Positions 1 through 9,691 of a stretch of DNA of 42,481 bases are shown one piece after another. The notes beneath the pieces are model-generated. The model did no database searches. It saw only the letters and a program-made list of their open reading frames with translations, and was not told the origin of the DNA. This DNA is from Acidobacteriaceae bacterium (GTDB lineage Bacteria; Acidobacteriota; Terriglobia; Bryobacterales; Bryobacteraceae). The stretch is taken from NCBI GenBank assembly GCA_019244055.1, contig JAFATG010000246.1:1-42481 (forward strand), written 5' to 3'. A program made the position numbers and the translations under genes. Numbering within the stretch: position 1 is the stretch's first letter; each line of letters begins with the position of its first letter.

Positions 1-279
1 GGAGCTACTGTACGGACGCAGGAATCATTTTCACGATCGCCCGCTCCATCCCCCAATTTGCTTCTACGCCAGTGATTTGCAGTTACTAAGACCGAAACGG
101 GTCGGATGGACCTGTGCTTGCGGAACTGGACGTGATAAAAGGAGATCAGCGCAAACGGGGCGCATCCAGTCCGCGGAAAGGGCCAAGCCCACCTTCAGTA
201 ACGCTCGGCACTAATCTTTACGAGTCTTCTTTCAAGCCTGAAGATGCGGACGCAGGCGACGCGATGAAAGGAGTTCGTA
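1..279. other. Non-coding leader, nothing recognised
   Basis: I see no convincing gene here. An open frame that starts near 114 runs into the ankyrin gene in another frame and looks like chance. An AAAGGAG ribosome binding site near 266-272 belongs to the ankyrin gene at 280. The promoter of that gene probably lies in this stretch, but I cannot pick out clear -35 and -10 boxes. Confidence 0.5.
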
Positions 280-1929
280 ATGAAAAAGCGGTTACCGTCT
301 CGCCCCAATCTGGAGCAACTCAAGAAACAAGCCAAAGCTCTCTTCAAAGGACACCACGTCTCCAGCCCCCAAGCACTCCGGCAAATCCAGGAGCACCATC
401 CTCGCTGGCGTTATGCCTCGGAAAATGACATCAAGAGTACCAAGTTCACCCTGGGCGATGCGCAACGTGTGATCGCCTGCGAGTATGGTTTTGCGAACTG
501 GTCCAAGCTGAAAAGCCACGTCCTCTTGCATCAGTCCGATGCCCCGAGCGACGCAGCAGTGAGGGCGCTGCGTGATGCCGCCGCGAAAGGGGATCTGGCG
601 CAAGTAACTGAACTGCTCAATGCGCATCCCGATCTCATCAACGAACGGGGTGGCCCCGGCACAAGAACAGCTCTTCATGATGCCGCGGCCAACGGCCGTG
701 ATCCCGTCGTACAGCTCCTGCTGGAACGCGGCGCCGATCCGAACATCCGTTGCGAGGGCGATAACGCGATGCCGCTCCATTTCGCCGCCGAAAAGCAGCA
801 TTTCACGACAATTCGTCTCTTAATCGAACACGGCGCTGATCCGATTGGCGATGACGATTATCATGAGCTCGACATCATCGGCTGGGCGACCAGTTGGGAC
901 TACATCACCGCCAACAAGGAGATCGTTGACTACCTCGTAACGCATGGCGCCGAGCACAACATCTTTTCCGCTGTCTCGATGGGCGAGGTCCAGATCATTC
1001 GGAAGCTAATGGCTGAATCGCGCGCCAACCTGGAAAAGCGAATGGACTTAGCTAATCGTCGCCGCCGGCCGCTGCACCTGGCCGTAATGAAGAAGCAACG
1101 TGAATCGCTTGCAACGTTGCTGGACCTCGGCGCCAATACGGAAGCGCTCGATGAGGCCGGCTTCACTGCGCTCGATCAAGCGGCGCTCATTGGTGAAACC
1201 GGTATATCGCAACTTCTGCTCGACGCTGGCGCCGAAGTTCGTTTACCCGCAGCAATCGCTTTACAGCGGACGCGCGATATCGAAGAGCTGCTCCGTAGGG
1301 ATCCCGATTGTTTAAAGCCGGGCAAGCGCTGGGGCAATCTCATTGTTCGCGCGAGTGAGCGCGCGCCAGGCCACGTCATCGAGAGCCTCATTCGCGCTGG
1401 CGCTTCCGTTAACGTTCGCGACGATCCCAAGACTGCCGTCGATTCGACCAGCGGGTATACTCCGTTACACGCGGCTGGATTTTTTGGAAATGCGAGCGCC
1501 GCCGCTGTGCTTGTGAAGCATGGCGCCAACGTTCGCGTGCGCGACGAAAAGTATCGCGGCACGCCCGCCGGCTGGGCAAATTATGCAGGCCACGGCGAGG
1601 TTCGGGACCTGATTCTGGAAGGCCCAATCGATCTTTTCGAAGCCATTGACCGAGACCTGCCTCATCGCATTCCCGGCATCCTCGCTCGCGAACCTCAGGA
1701 ACTCGAACGGCCGCTGAGCGACTACGATCCGGCCGGAGCCCAGGCTCGATACACTCCCCTGGCCTGGGCTGTCCTTACCGGAAAGCCTGAAAGCGTTCGC
1801 GTGCTACTCGATCACGGAGCGGACGTCACGGTCCGTGCGCCCGACAACCGGACGCTCTTCGATCTTGCGCAAGAGAGTGAGAACCAACAAGTCGCAGACC
1901 TGCTGAACCAAGCTACTCGGCGGCAATAA
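280..1929 (+). CDS. Ankyrin-repeat protein with conserved N-terminal helical module
   Basis: This is a 549-residue soluble protein built mostly of ankyrin repeats, which are protein-binding scaffolds. The first ~85 residues (LEQLKKQAKALFKGH, then DAQRVIACEYGFANWSKLK) match a leader often seen ahead of bacterial ankyrin arrays. Repeats follow through most of the protein, for example ALHDAAANGRDPVVQLLLER, PLHFAAEKQHFTTIRLLIEH, PLHLAVMKKQRESLATLLD and PLAWAVLTGKPESVRVLLDH. Some central repeats are degenerate. There is no signal peptide or membrane segment, so it is probably cytoplasmic. The ATG at 280 is well placed behind AAAGGAG. The gene stands alone and converges on the kinase gene. The binding partner is unknown and the neighbours do not suggest one. 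Confidence 0.9.
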   Translation: MKKRLPSRPNLEQLKKQAKALFKGHHVSSPQALRQIQEHHPRWRYASENDIKSTKFTLGDAQRVIACEYGFANWSKLKSHVLLHQSDAPSDAAVRALRDAAAKGDLAQVTELLNAHPDLINERGGPGTRTALHDAAANGRDPVVQLLLERGADPNIRCEGDNAMPLHFAAEKQHFTTIRLLIEHGADPIGDDDYHELDIIGWATSWDYITANKEIVDYLVTHGAEHNIFSAVSMGEVQIIRKLMAESRANLEKRMDLANRRRRPLHLAVMKKQRESLATLLDLGANTEALDEAGFTALDQAALIGETGISQLLLDAGAEVRLPAAIALQRTRDIEELLRRDPDCLKPGKRWGNLIVRASERAPGHVIESLIRAGASVNVRDDPKTAVDSTSGYTPLHAAGFFGNASAAAVLVKHGANVRVRDEKYRGTPAGWANYAGHGEVRDLILEGPIDLFEAIDRDLPHRIPGILAREPQELERPLSDYDPAGAQARYTPLAWAVLTGKPESVRVLLDHGADVTVRAPDNRTLFDLAQESENQQVADLLNQATRRQ

Positions 1930-1993
1930 ACTGGCATCGACCTGAGTCGCCGTAATGCGTAATTAGGAGCGCTCGGGCTAAGTAGCTGCGCTT

Positions 1994-4634
1994 CTAACGG
2001 AAGTTATCAACGAGCACGAGATCCGAGCCGGGTTGATCCAAGTGAAGCGTTAGGAGTTGCCGGCCATCGCGGCTGACAGCGAGAGAGGGAGCACTCAGAG
2101 CGAGCTCATGTTCGATCATGCCGACCTGAATGACGGTTTGCGTTCCGAACGAGTAAAAATTCAACTGGCTGGGAGCATCAGGCCGCGGACTACCACGAGA
2201 TGTCACGAAGTAAATGCCGGTGTCTGCAATCGTCCACCAGAAATGACGAACGGAATTCAGGACGAGCGCCTCCGGTCCACCGTCGACTGGCACGCTCCAC
2301 AATCCCGGCGTGAATTCCTTGGCGTAATACAGGAGCTTGCCATCTGGCGACTCGAAGGCGTCAAATCCTCCGCCACGAGTCACCTGCACTGCCCGCCCTC
2401 CTTCGGCCGGCGTTTTCCAGATCTGGCGTGCGCCCCCGCGATCCGAGCTGAAGTAGATCCAATGCCCGTCATGAGACCAACTGGGCAGGTTCTCTTGCGA
2501 CGCTTCGGCTGTCAGCCGCCTAGCAAGTCCAGTCGTGGTCGACACCACGTAAATATCGAAATTCCCATGGCTGGCACAGTCGAACGCAATCTGACTGGAA
2601 TCCGGCGACCAGCGAGGAGAGCCGGCAGCGCACTCCCGGAGATTTGTCAATTGCGTAAGATTTGATCCGTCCCGATCACACAGCCAGATCGCCAACTCGC
2701 CGGACCGATCGGACGCGAACGCCACTCTTCGCCCATCTGGCGAAAATTGCGGGTCCATTTCGAACCGCCTCGACGGGGCGAAGGGCAATTGGCAACGCGG
2801 CGTGAGAATCACGCGCGGCATCCAGATTAGCACTATATAGGTTGTAATCCGACACGGCGCGTTCGTAGACGAGGCGCATGGGCGCGGTCGGAGAAGGTTT
2901 GCCAATGGAAGGGTATGACCCGTCCTCTGCCCAGAGATATCGCAACGCGCCCGCGGACCGGGAGTGGACAAAAAAGCGCGCCAAGGCGAAGCGCCACGTT
3001 CCGGCCGCAGTTGTTCCGACTATGAGATCTGCACTGCCCGGTATCCATGCGAGGCCTTCAATCCAACTCTCCTCCGGCGTGATTCGGCGGGGGTTCGCGC
3101 CTGTAGCGGAGGAGATGTAGACGTTACCCACATAGTTCGCGGACCGCCGTACAAATGCTAAATATTTCCCGTCGTTGGAGAACGCGCAATCATCGTCAAT
3201 TAGCTCGTGTGGTGCAGAGGTTAGGTTGCTCTTCTCACCGCTCGCAATTGATATTAGCGATATGCCGGAGATCCCGTCCCAGGTGCCAACAGACGCACTG
3301 TCTAGAGTCCAGCAAACTGAGCGACCGGTTGTGTTTGCGACCTTTCGATCCGGGCCACCCAGAGGCGATATGAGGTAAACGGCACCGCTCGGTCCAGGAT
3401 CACGAATGAACGCGATATACCGTCCGTCGGGCGACCAGGCAGGTGCAGTGTCCGGAGCGGAGTTCGTGGTCAGCCGCAAGGGTGGTCCCCCGGAGGTCAG
3501 CACAACGTAGATATCGTAGTTGTCCTGTTTTTCGCCGTTCCAACTAAAAGCCACTTGTCTTCCATCGGGAGAAAAGCTCGGGTGCCTTTCAGAACCGGGA
3601 TAGCTGGTCAGCGGCGTAGTCACTATGGGCGGCAGAGTTCGAGGTTGGAGTGCGTACCATGCAATCGCGATAGCGACCGCGAGGGCTACCGCGACAACCG
3701 CCAACAGAAGGCGTCGCGAGAATCGACGAGTTGTCGGCAGAGCGTGCAGGGTTCCTGATTCCGACTCCTCCCGCAGTTCCTGTAAGGCCACTTTCACATC
3801 GTCCATGTGCTGGAAGCGGCGCGCTGGATCTTTGCGCAAGCATCGCGAAATGATGCGCTCCAGCTCGCGCGGGACCTCAGCGGCGACCTCTGTTGCAGGC
3901 CGTGGGTCCTGGTTTAAGACTGCCGCGAGCGTCGACACTGTCGTGGTTCCCGAAAACGCACGTCGACCCGTGGTCATCTCATATAAAACTGCACCGAACG
4001 AAAAGATATCGGACCGGCTGTCGACCATTCCGCCTTGCGCTTGTTCAGGGGACATGTAGGAGGCGGTTCCGAAGATTACGCCTTCCTTCGTTGGGGGATT
4101 GACGGCCTCGGTGCTGTCGTCAGTCGCGATAGTTCCCTTAGCGATGAGCTTGGCGAGCCCGAAATCCAGGATTTTAACACGTCCGTCAGGGCCCACCATG
4201 ATGTTTGCCGGTTTCAAATCGCGATGAATGATGCCCGCCCTGTGAGCGGCATCAAGCGCATCCGATATCTGAATCGCGAAGTTCAGCGCTTCGACAGTGC
4301 TGAGGCGTCGCTTAGCCATGAGCTGATTCAGTGGTTGCCCTTCGACGTACTCCATCACGATGAATGGTTCTTCGTGATCGGTATCAATTTCGTGAACCGT
4401 GATAATTCCCGGATGGTTCAGCGCTGAGGCTGATTTCGCCTCCCGAACGAAGCGGGTGCGCCGGTCTGGGTTCGAAATGAACTCGGAGGGAAGAAGCTTA
4501 ATCGCGACAAACCGGTCCAAGGAGAGATCGAGAGCTTTGTAGACGACTCCCATCCCGCCTCTTCCTAATTCCTGGAGCAGTTCGTAATGCGAAATCGACC
4601 GGTGCGTCACAACCGTTCTTGGATCGTAACGCAT
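1994..4634 (-). pseudogene. PknB-type Ser/Thr kinase with WD40-like propeller, split by a frameshift
   Basis: The first frame (4634 down to about 2780) encodes a protein kinase: glycine loop GRGGMGVVY at 24-32, Lys46, HRDLKPAN with Asp139, DFG at 157-159 and an SPEQ segment. One membrane segment follows at about 309-329, then TolB/PD40-like blades with repeated FSPDG motifs. After roughly residue 618 this frame loses similarity and stops at 2676. The missing blades continue in another minus-strand frame from about 2779 to 1994, beginning SRRFEMDPQFSPDGRRVAF. Rejoined, the protein would be about 880 residues, a usual size for acidobacterial kinase-propeller proteins. Catalytic residues are intact, so a truncated kinase could still be made. 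The shift equals one extra base, or two missing, near a C-rich run. It could be a real mutation or an assembly error. Confidence 0.85.
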
Positions 4635-4673
4635 TCGCTTCGTTGTGGACCCGGAGAGGAACCGGCAAGCGCT

Positions 4674-7349
4674 TTACTCCTGCCGCAGAGCAGTTAACGG
4701 GTCGACTTTAGCCGCCCGCCGCGCTGGCACGTAGCAGGCAAGCATGGCCAGCACAGCCAAGAGCAATGGCGCCCCAATGAGCAGCCGCGGATCGTCGGCA
4801 CCAACTTTCAGCGACTCGGCAAACATATTGGTAAGCGCCGAAAGTATTTTTGCTATCACGATCGCGCCCAGGAATCCGATAACTATTCCAATGGTCACCA
4901 GAGCCGCGCCTTCGCGCAGCACCAGTCGCAGGACCTGCAGTCTACGCGCACCCAACGCCATGCGGATTCCGATCTCCCTACGCCTTTGTGCAACCGCGTA
5001 GGCCGTGACACCGGCGAGTCCGATTGCGACCAAGACCAGGCCGAACACTCCCATTCCGCCATAAGTGTTGATGGCGAAACGCATCGCAGACCGGCTGCGC
5101 TCCAGGTAATTGTTGAGTGGTTGCACATTGAAGATGGTCAGATTCGGATCGATGGAAGCGATCTCGCGCCGAATGCTGCTCATAACGTTGGCCTTCGCAT
5201 CCGAGCGCACCATAACAGTGATGCCGCCAACCGGGGGCCGCGTAAAGTCGCGCGGCGTAAACGGCAGGTACGCAATGGATTGGGCGATTCCGCTCCCATC
5301 TCTAAGATCTCGAACCACACCGACCACTGCATAGGATTGCTTGTCATCCCGAATGCGTTTTCCGATTGCGTTGGCATTCCCGAACAATGCGCGCGCCGCG
5401 CTCTCATTCAGGATGACTGGCCAAGCAACGGCATTCGATCCGTTGGCCCCGCTTCGTTGATCGCGCTCCTCGAATTCGCGGCCAACCAGCATCGGTTGGC
5501 TCAATGCGGCAAAGTAACCGGCACCTACAGGCTCCTCGAAAGCTGATATCTGTACACGCGAGACTCTCCGCGAGTCTTCCGCGGTCAGTTGAATGGCTGC
5601 CTCCTCATCTTCGATCGAAAAGGGCGGCTGCGCGGCGAGGGCGACGCTGCCTACCGCACCAACTCTCTTGATCTGTTCGGGAAGCTCCTCGAACAGAGCT
5701 TGCGCTTTTTCGGGCGAGTAGCCGTCGCGCACCGGATCAAGGGATAAGAGATACATCGTGTTCGGATCGAATTCGGTTTGGATGCTGCTTGACTCGCTAA
5801 TTCCCATCACTAACAACCCTGTGATCAGCAGCAGCATGAGCGATCCCGCAACCTGGGCGACTATCAAAACATTGCGCAAGCCAAAGCGCCGGTATCCGGG
5901 CAACTGAAGCGCGGAGCCCTCTTTGAGTGCGGGGTTGAGATCGGCTCTCGTTGCTTGGAGCGCGGGCCCCAAGCTGAATCCGATGCCGCACACGATTGCG
6001 AGGACGAACACGAAAACGGCTGCATGCCAATCCAGGCTGAAATCGGATTCGGAGGGCACCGCCGTAGGTGACCGGAATTGCGAGGCCAATACAGAAAGCC
6101 AATAAGCTAGGACGAAACCGGCCGCGCCACCCAGCAATGAGGATAGAATGCCTTCGCTTACCATCTGCCGGATGAGCCGAAAACGACTGGCCCCGACAGC
6201 CAAGCGAATCGCGAACTCCTTTCGGCGATTGGCGCAGCGCGCCAGCAGCATGTTTGCCAGATTCATGCAAACGATGGCCATAATCAGGCTCATCAATATG
6301 AGGAAGAATCCAGCTATTACGGGCCTCAAATTCCGGGGGACGGGCACCATGGTCCCCGCCGCAACCAAAATCAGACGCCTGCTTTTGTCTGTGCTTATGG
6401 CGATCGAAGGATCTTGCTTGTCCAGACGCCGCGTGATCCCATCGAGAGCCGCTTCCGCGGATAGGATCGTGACGCCGGGCGCCAGGCACATTATCGCCAG
6501 GAACTCCTTGGCATTGTGTCGATGCAGGACATCATTCGCTAGCTCCGGCGCGAGCGTGGCCGGAACGGTGATCGGAACGAACAACTCAGCCGGATTCAGG
6601 AAAAGGGCGCCATTGAAATTCTTCGGCGTGATTCCGATGATGGTTGCCGTCTGACCATTCAAGCGAAGCGTTTGTCCCACCGCGTTGGGAGAGGAGTTGA
6701 GATGATTGCGCCAAAAACGATCGCTGATCACCACAACGGGTGCATTGCGGGGTTTGTCCAAGGCGGCCTCGAGCACTCGTCCACGTTGGGGCTTGACGCC
6801 GAGCACCGAAAAATAATCGGGCGATACGAGTTGTCCGAAGATGCGCTCCACTTTCCCCCCGGTGCCTTGAAGGCTGACGTTGAATGGAATGCCGGTCTCA
6901 AATGCCGCGACCCCGCTGAACAGGCTCTTTTGATCCCGGTATTGCTCGACGTAGTAATACGAGACCGGCTTCTCGGGCATCACCAAGCGACTAGCGTTCG
7001 CGGCGGCCGGTAGCTCTCGCGTCAGTACCTCCCACTTCGAGCTGTACACATTTGTCGTCAGCCCAATTCCAAGCCCCATCGAAATGATGCCAACCAGCGC
7101 GAATCCGGGTGACTTGATCAGCGCTCGCCACGCATATCGCATATCGCGGCGCATTTCGCTCAAGTATTCGAGGGATGCGTGAATTGCCATGTCCGCGATG
7201 AGCCGGACTAGGCCAGCGATTCCCTGCCTTCTAGCGGTCTCCTGCAGCACATCCTCTCCGGCTTGCATCAGCTCTTCGCCGTAGGCCAATTTGAATTCGT
7301 GCGGAAAGGCCTCCGCCAACCGCCGGTAGATCCGTAATGCGAGATTCAT
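4674..7349 (-). CDS. ADOP-family ABC transporter permease (two FtsX and two periplasmic core domains)
   Basis: This 891-residue membrane protein has the architecture of the acidobacterial duplicated orphan permease family (TIGR03434), whose members relate to MacB-type permeases but lack a linked ATPase gene. A cytoplasmic N-terminal helical part (about 1-62) precedes MRRDMRYAWRALIKSPGFAL, the usual start of the permease proper. The first FtsX block carries NLANMLLARCANRRKEFAIR, and the second carries AQRRREIGIRMALGARRLQV and ends in PLTALRQE. Periplasmic core domains precede each FtsX block. The substrate is unknown; the family is presumed to act in export or envelope stress. The gene overlaps the upstream PadR gene by 4 bases, so both are probably translated together under PadR control. 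No ATPase gene is adjacent. Confidence 0.93.
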   Translation of the reverse strand: MNLALRIYRRLAEAFPHEFKLAYGEELMQAGEDVLQETARRQGIAGLVRLIADMAIHASLEYLSEMRRDMRYAWRALIKSPGFALVGIISMGLGIGLTTNVYSSKWEVLTRELPAAANASRLVMPEKPVSYYYVEQYRDQKSLFSGVAAFETGIPFNVSLQGTGGKVERIFGQLVSPDYFSVLGVKPQRGRVLEAALDKPRNAPVVVISDRFWRNHLNSSPNAVGQTLRLNGQTATIIGITPKNFNGALFLNPAELFVPITVPATLAPELANDVLHRHNAKEFLAIMCLAPGVTILSAEAALDGITRRLDKQDPSIAISTDKSRRLILVAAGTMVPVPRNLRPVIAGFFLILMSLIMAIVCMNLANMLLARCANRRKEFAIRLAVGASRFRLIRQMVSEGILSSLLGGAAGFVLAYWLSVLASQFRSPTAVPSESDFSLDWHAAVFVFVLAIVCGIGFSLGPALQATRADLNPALKEGSALQLPGYRRFGLRNVLIVAQVAGSLMLLLITGLLVMGISESSSIQTEFDPNTMYLLSLDPVRDGYSPEKAQALFEELPEQIKRVGAVGSVALAAQPPFSIEDEEAAIQLTAEDSRRVSRVQISAFEEPVGAGYFAALSQPMLVGREFEERDQRSGANGSNAVAWPVILNESAARALFGNANAIGKRIRDDKQSYAVVGVVRDLRDGSGIAQSIAYLPFTPRDFTRPPVGGITVMVRSDAKANVMSSIRREIASIDPNLTIFNVQPLNNYLERSRSAMRFAINTYGGMGVFGLVLVAIGLAGVTAYAVAQRRREIGIRMALGARRLQVLRLVLREGAALVTIGIVIGFLGAIVIAKILSALTNMFAESLKVGADDPRLLIGAPLLLAVLAMLACYVPARRAAKVDPLTALRQE

Positions 7350-7699
7350 TCGGTCACCGTCGCTCGCTTGACTTGAATGCCGCGAACCAATTCCTGCAGG
7401 CGCTCACACTCCGCGTCGAGTACCCGCTTGCCTAGTCGCGTCAGCCGATAATAGCGCCGTCGCGCGTCGTCCAATTCCGGGGCGGGGCGTTCGTCGGATT
7501 CCTCGATCAATTCCGCTTCCATCAGCCGTTTGATCGATCCATACAATGTGGCGGGCCACAACCGCACCTTGCCGGTCGTGCGATTCAGCACTTCCTGCAT
7601 GATTCCGTACCCGTGCTGCTCTCCGCCGGCGAGTGACAGCATAATGTGAAACCAGTGAGGTCTTAGGGGAAGGAAGTTTTGGGGATCAGCCTTAGGCAC
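7346..7699 (-). CDS. PadR-family transcriptional regulator
   Basis: This is a 117-residue winged-helix regulator. The N-terminal segment HGYGIMQEVLNRTTGKVRLW, then LYGSIKRLMEAELIEES and RRYYRLTRLGKRVLDAE, are the usual PadR helix-turn-helix and wing motifs. The start is a GTG at 7699; I see no in-frame ATG upstream. It overlaps the ADOP permease by an ATGA junction, a common acidobacterial pairing in which PadR is expected to repress its own operon until a ligand releases it. AT-rich direct repeats lie just upstream and are the likely operator. Confidence 0.92.
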   Translation of the reverse strand: MPKADPQNFLPLRPHWFHIMLSLAGGEQHGYGIMQEVLNRTTGKVRLWPATLYGSIKRLMEAELIEESDERPAPELDDARRRYYRLTRLGKRVLDAECERLQELVRGIQVKRATVTE

Positions 7700-8003
7700 C
7701 TCAATATGTATATCATTTAATATGTATATGGGTCAAATAGTTGATTGGCATTGTCGAGGGAGTATATTGCGCGGAAGCAGCACTCACGCCCACCATGAGT
7801 ACGTGAAACGACTCCCGCAACCGATCCCAACTTGTCTAAAGGACCTGGCCCTCAGGATCGCCGTTCGCGGCCGCAAACTCCGGAGCGAGCCGCAGTAGAT
7901 CGGACGTTTGAGCGCGTTCAGTTCAGGATTGGCGAGAGAACTTGGGCGCGTGCCGATCTTCATACTCAGTCTTCGTCAGCAAATATTGCCGGCTTGGACG
8001 AAC
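7700..8003. other. Intergenic region between PadR and ADOP pseudogene
   Basis: Apart from the repeat at 7703-7729, I see no gene or structured element here. Open frames in this stretch have no recognisable motifs and overlap the pseudogene end. Confidence 0.5.
7703..7729 (-). promoter_or_regulatory. Candidate PadR operator/promoter: direct repeat
   Basis: The 11-base word AATATGTATAT occurs at 7703-7713 and again at 7719-7729, a 16-base period, directly upstream of the PadR start. The core ATATGTATAT is close to palindromic (its complement is ATATACATAT), as expected for a dimeric winged-helix repressor. The run is much more AT-rich than its surroundings and could also supply a -10 box. Binding is inferred. 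Confidence 0.55.
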
Positions 8004-9247
8004 CTATTCCCACCGCAGCGCCGTATTCGGATCCAGCCGCATGGCGCGGCGGGCGGGGATATACGAAGCAAGCAGCGCGACTGCAGAAAGAAGCACCGCC
8101 ACACCGGCGAATGTGATTGGGTCTGTGGCCTTGATTCCGAAAAGAAGACTCGCCATCAGGCGCGTGATGGCGAACGAGGCAGCAATGCCGATGGCCACAC
8201 CGAGAAAGGCGAGGCGAGCGCCTTCGCCCAAAATGATGCGCAGCACGTCTGTTCGCTCGGCACCGAGTGCCACGCGAATGCCGATCTCCTGAGTGCGGCG
8301 CGTCACCGAAAAGGCCACAACTCCGTAAATCCCGATGGCAGCAAGAGCTAGAGCAGCCGCGCCGAACACTCCCACAAGAAGAAGCAGAAACGGCGATCTG
8401 CGAGCCAGCCGCCCATTTCATCCTCGAACGTGGAGAATTTGACGGGAACATCGGGAGCGACATCGTGGAAAATGCTGCACGCGGGTGCCACTGTAACTGC
8501 GAGAACCAGCAGTGAGGGCTTCCTGGAGATCGCCTTGAGCGGCGCGCCACGCAAAGAGCCCGAGCGAAACGGCGACCGCGGCGACTGCGGCCAAAGCGAA
8601 CAGCAGAACCGGCATGTTGATGGCGATACCTTGCTGCCGTGGCAAATTCGTCGGAAGAATTGCTGGAAGTGTCCTGACTACCCAAGCGGCTATCAAGATG
8701 CCCAGTACGCCTCCAACGAAGGAAAGCCAGAAAGACTCGGCGAGAAACTGCTGAATCAGACGGCCGCGCCCGGCGCCGAGTGCTGCACGCACCGCCAGTT
8801 CCTTGCGGCGGGCGGATGTGCGCGCTACCAGTAGGCCGGCGACATTGGTGCACGCGACGAGGGGAGTAAGAGGCCGACCGGTCCCAGAAGGGTCAGGAGA
8901 GCGGTTCGCACATCCCCGACGAGCGCGTCCCCGAGAGGCACCACCGCTGCGTCAGCCGCCACAACGGCAAACGTGTTGTTCTGTGTACGAAAATCGTCGA
9001 AATTGAGTTCCGCCAAATCCATTCGGCGACCGTTGGGAGCCTGTTCCCACACTCGAACGATTTGCTGCGGATTCGGATAAGGGAGGGCGCGCAGAAGAAT
9101 GGCATCGACAACGGAGAAAATTGCCGTGGACGCGCCGATGCCGAGCGCCAGCGTTAGTACTGTGACCGCAGTAAATCCGGGCGAACTTCTGAGCGTCCGC
9201 AAGCCGTACCGCAATTCGCGAAGCAATGATTCCATCCAGGCGTGCAT
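8004..9247 (-). pseudogene. Decayed ADOP-family permease, two internal deletions and several frameshifts
   Basis: Pieces of a second ADOP permease appear in order across different minus-strand frames. The N-terminus (MESLLRELRYGLRTLRSSPG, TLALGIGASTAIFSVVDAIL) begins at 9247 or just inside. It jumps from the early periplasmic part (NNTFAVVAA) to VVPLGDALVGDVRTALLTLL, skipping most of the first periplasmic core. After a shift near 8870 the first FtsX block resumes (LVACTNVAGLLVARTSARRK, then RAALGAGRGRLIQQFLAESF). A second deletion near 8455-8470 joins it to [17 protein letters not shown] in a new frame. A further shift near 8375 leads to the last FtsX block ([20 protein letters not shown], ending DPNTALRWE). 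It spans about 1.24 kb against about 2.4 kb for an intact member. There is no PadR partner; hicB lies immediately upstream. Confidence 0.88.
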
Positions 9248-9249
9248 AT

Positions 9250-9468
9250 TTAAGCCGCGACCTCGATCGTAGCAACCTGGGTGGACGGTTCGGGAATCGG
9301 CAATCCGCCCTCTCGGAGGCCTTCGAGATGCAGCTCTATAGCTTCTTGCATGTTGTGCTTGACCTCCTCGATCGTGCAGCCTGTAGTGATGCAACCGGGT
9401 AGGTCCGGCACGTACGCGCTGTAGTTGCTGCTGCCGGGTGCCGTTTCGATCACGATGGCATATTGCAT
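9250..9468 (-). CDS. hicB: HicB-family antitoxin
   Basis: This 72-residue protein matches the short HicB antitoxin fold: MQYAIVIETAPGSSNYSAYV, then PDLPGCITTGCTIEEVKHNM and EAIELHLEGLREGG. It should neutralise HicA by direct binding. No separate DNA-binding domain is visible after the HicB fold, so autoregulation may need HicA or another factor. The ATG at 9468 follows AAGGAG that lies inside the last codons of hicA, so the two genes are tightly coupled with a 2-base gap. The ADOP remnant begins only a few bases after the stop. Confidence 0.9.
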   Translation of the reverse strand: MQYAIVIETAPGSSNYSAYVPDLPGCITTGCTIEEVKHNMQEAIELHLEGLREGGLPIPEPSTQVATIEVAA

Positions 9469-9470
9469 AA

Positions 9471-9662
9471 TTACTCCTTCGGTTTTTCGATCTGAGCTTG
9501 CTTCAAAATGCTGGCGAGCGTCTTCGGATGCACGTCGTCTCTGGGATGGCCAGCCACCGTTACGCGGCCCGGCTTCGAAGGGTGTTCATAATTTCGATGG
9601 CTTCCCTTCTGCGAGTGAAATTGCCAGCCCTCGTCTTCGATGAGCCGGAGTAGATCCCTCAC
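9471..9662 (-). CDS. hicA: HicA-family toxin (mRNA interferase)
   Basis: This small protein of about 63 residues has the HicA double-stranded-RNA-binding-like fold. The catalytic histidine is His22 in QKGSHRNYEHP, followed by RVTVAGHPRDDVHPKTLASI. HicA toxins cut mRNA when not bound by HicB. The called start is a GTG at 9662. The frame stays open upstream (IKSEGV) without an ATG, and family members often begin a few residues earlier, so the start is uncertain. The gene precedes hicB, the usual order. A CPBP protease gene ends 29 bases upstream on the same strand, so read-through from it is possible. Confidence 0.9.
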   Translation of the reverse strand: MRDLLRLIEDEGWQFHSQKGSHRNYEHPSKPGRVTVAGHPRDDVHPKTLASILKQAQIEKPKE

Positions 9663-9691
9663 CTTCAGATTTTATGAGCTGTACATCACTC

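Noticed and set aside
114-428. 104-codon plus-strand open frame at the window start
   Set aside because: It overlaps the ankyrin gene in another frame, has Ser/Pro/Thr-biased composition typical of a frame shadow, and has no ribosome site.
2057-2665. 202-codon plus-strand open frame opposite the kinase-propeller gene
   Set aside because: It is antisense to clear PD40-blade coding sequence and has no recognisable motif.
5797-6489. 230-codon minus-strand open frame within the ADOP gene
   Set aside because: It is an alternate frame of the intact permease; the Arg/Ser-rich composition is that of a shadow.
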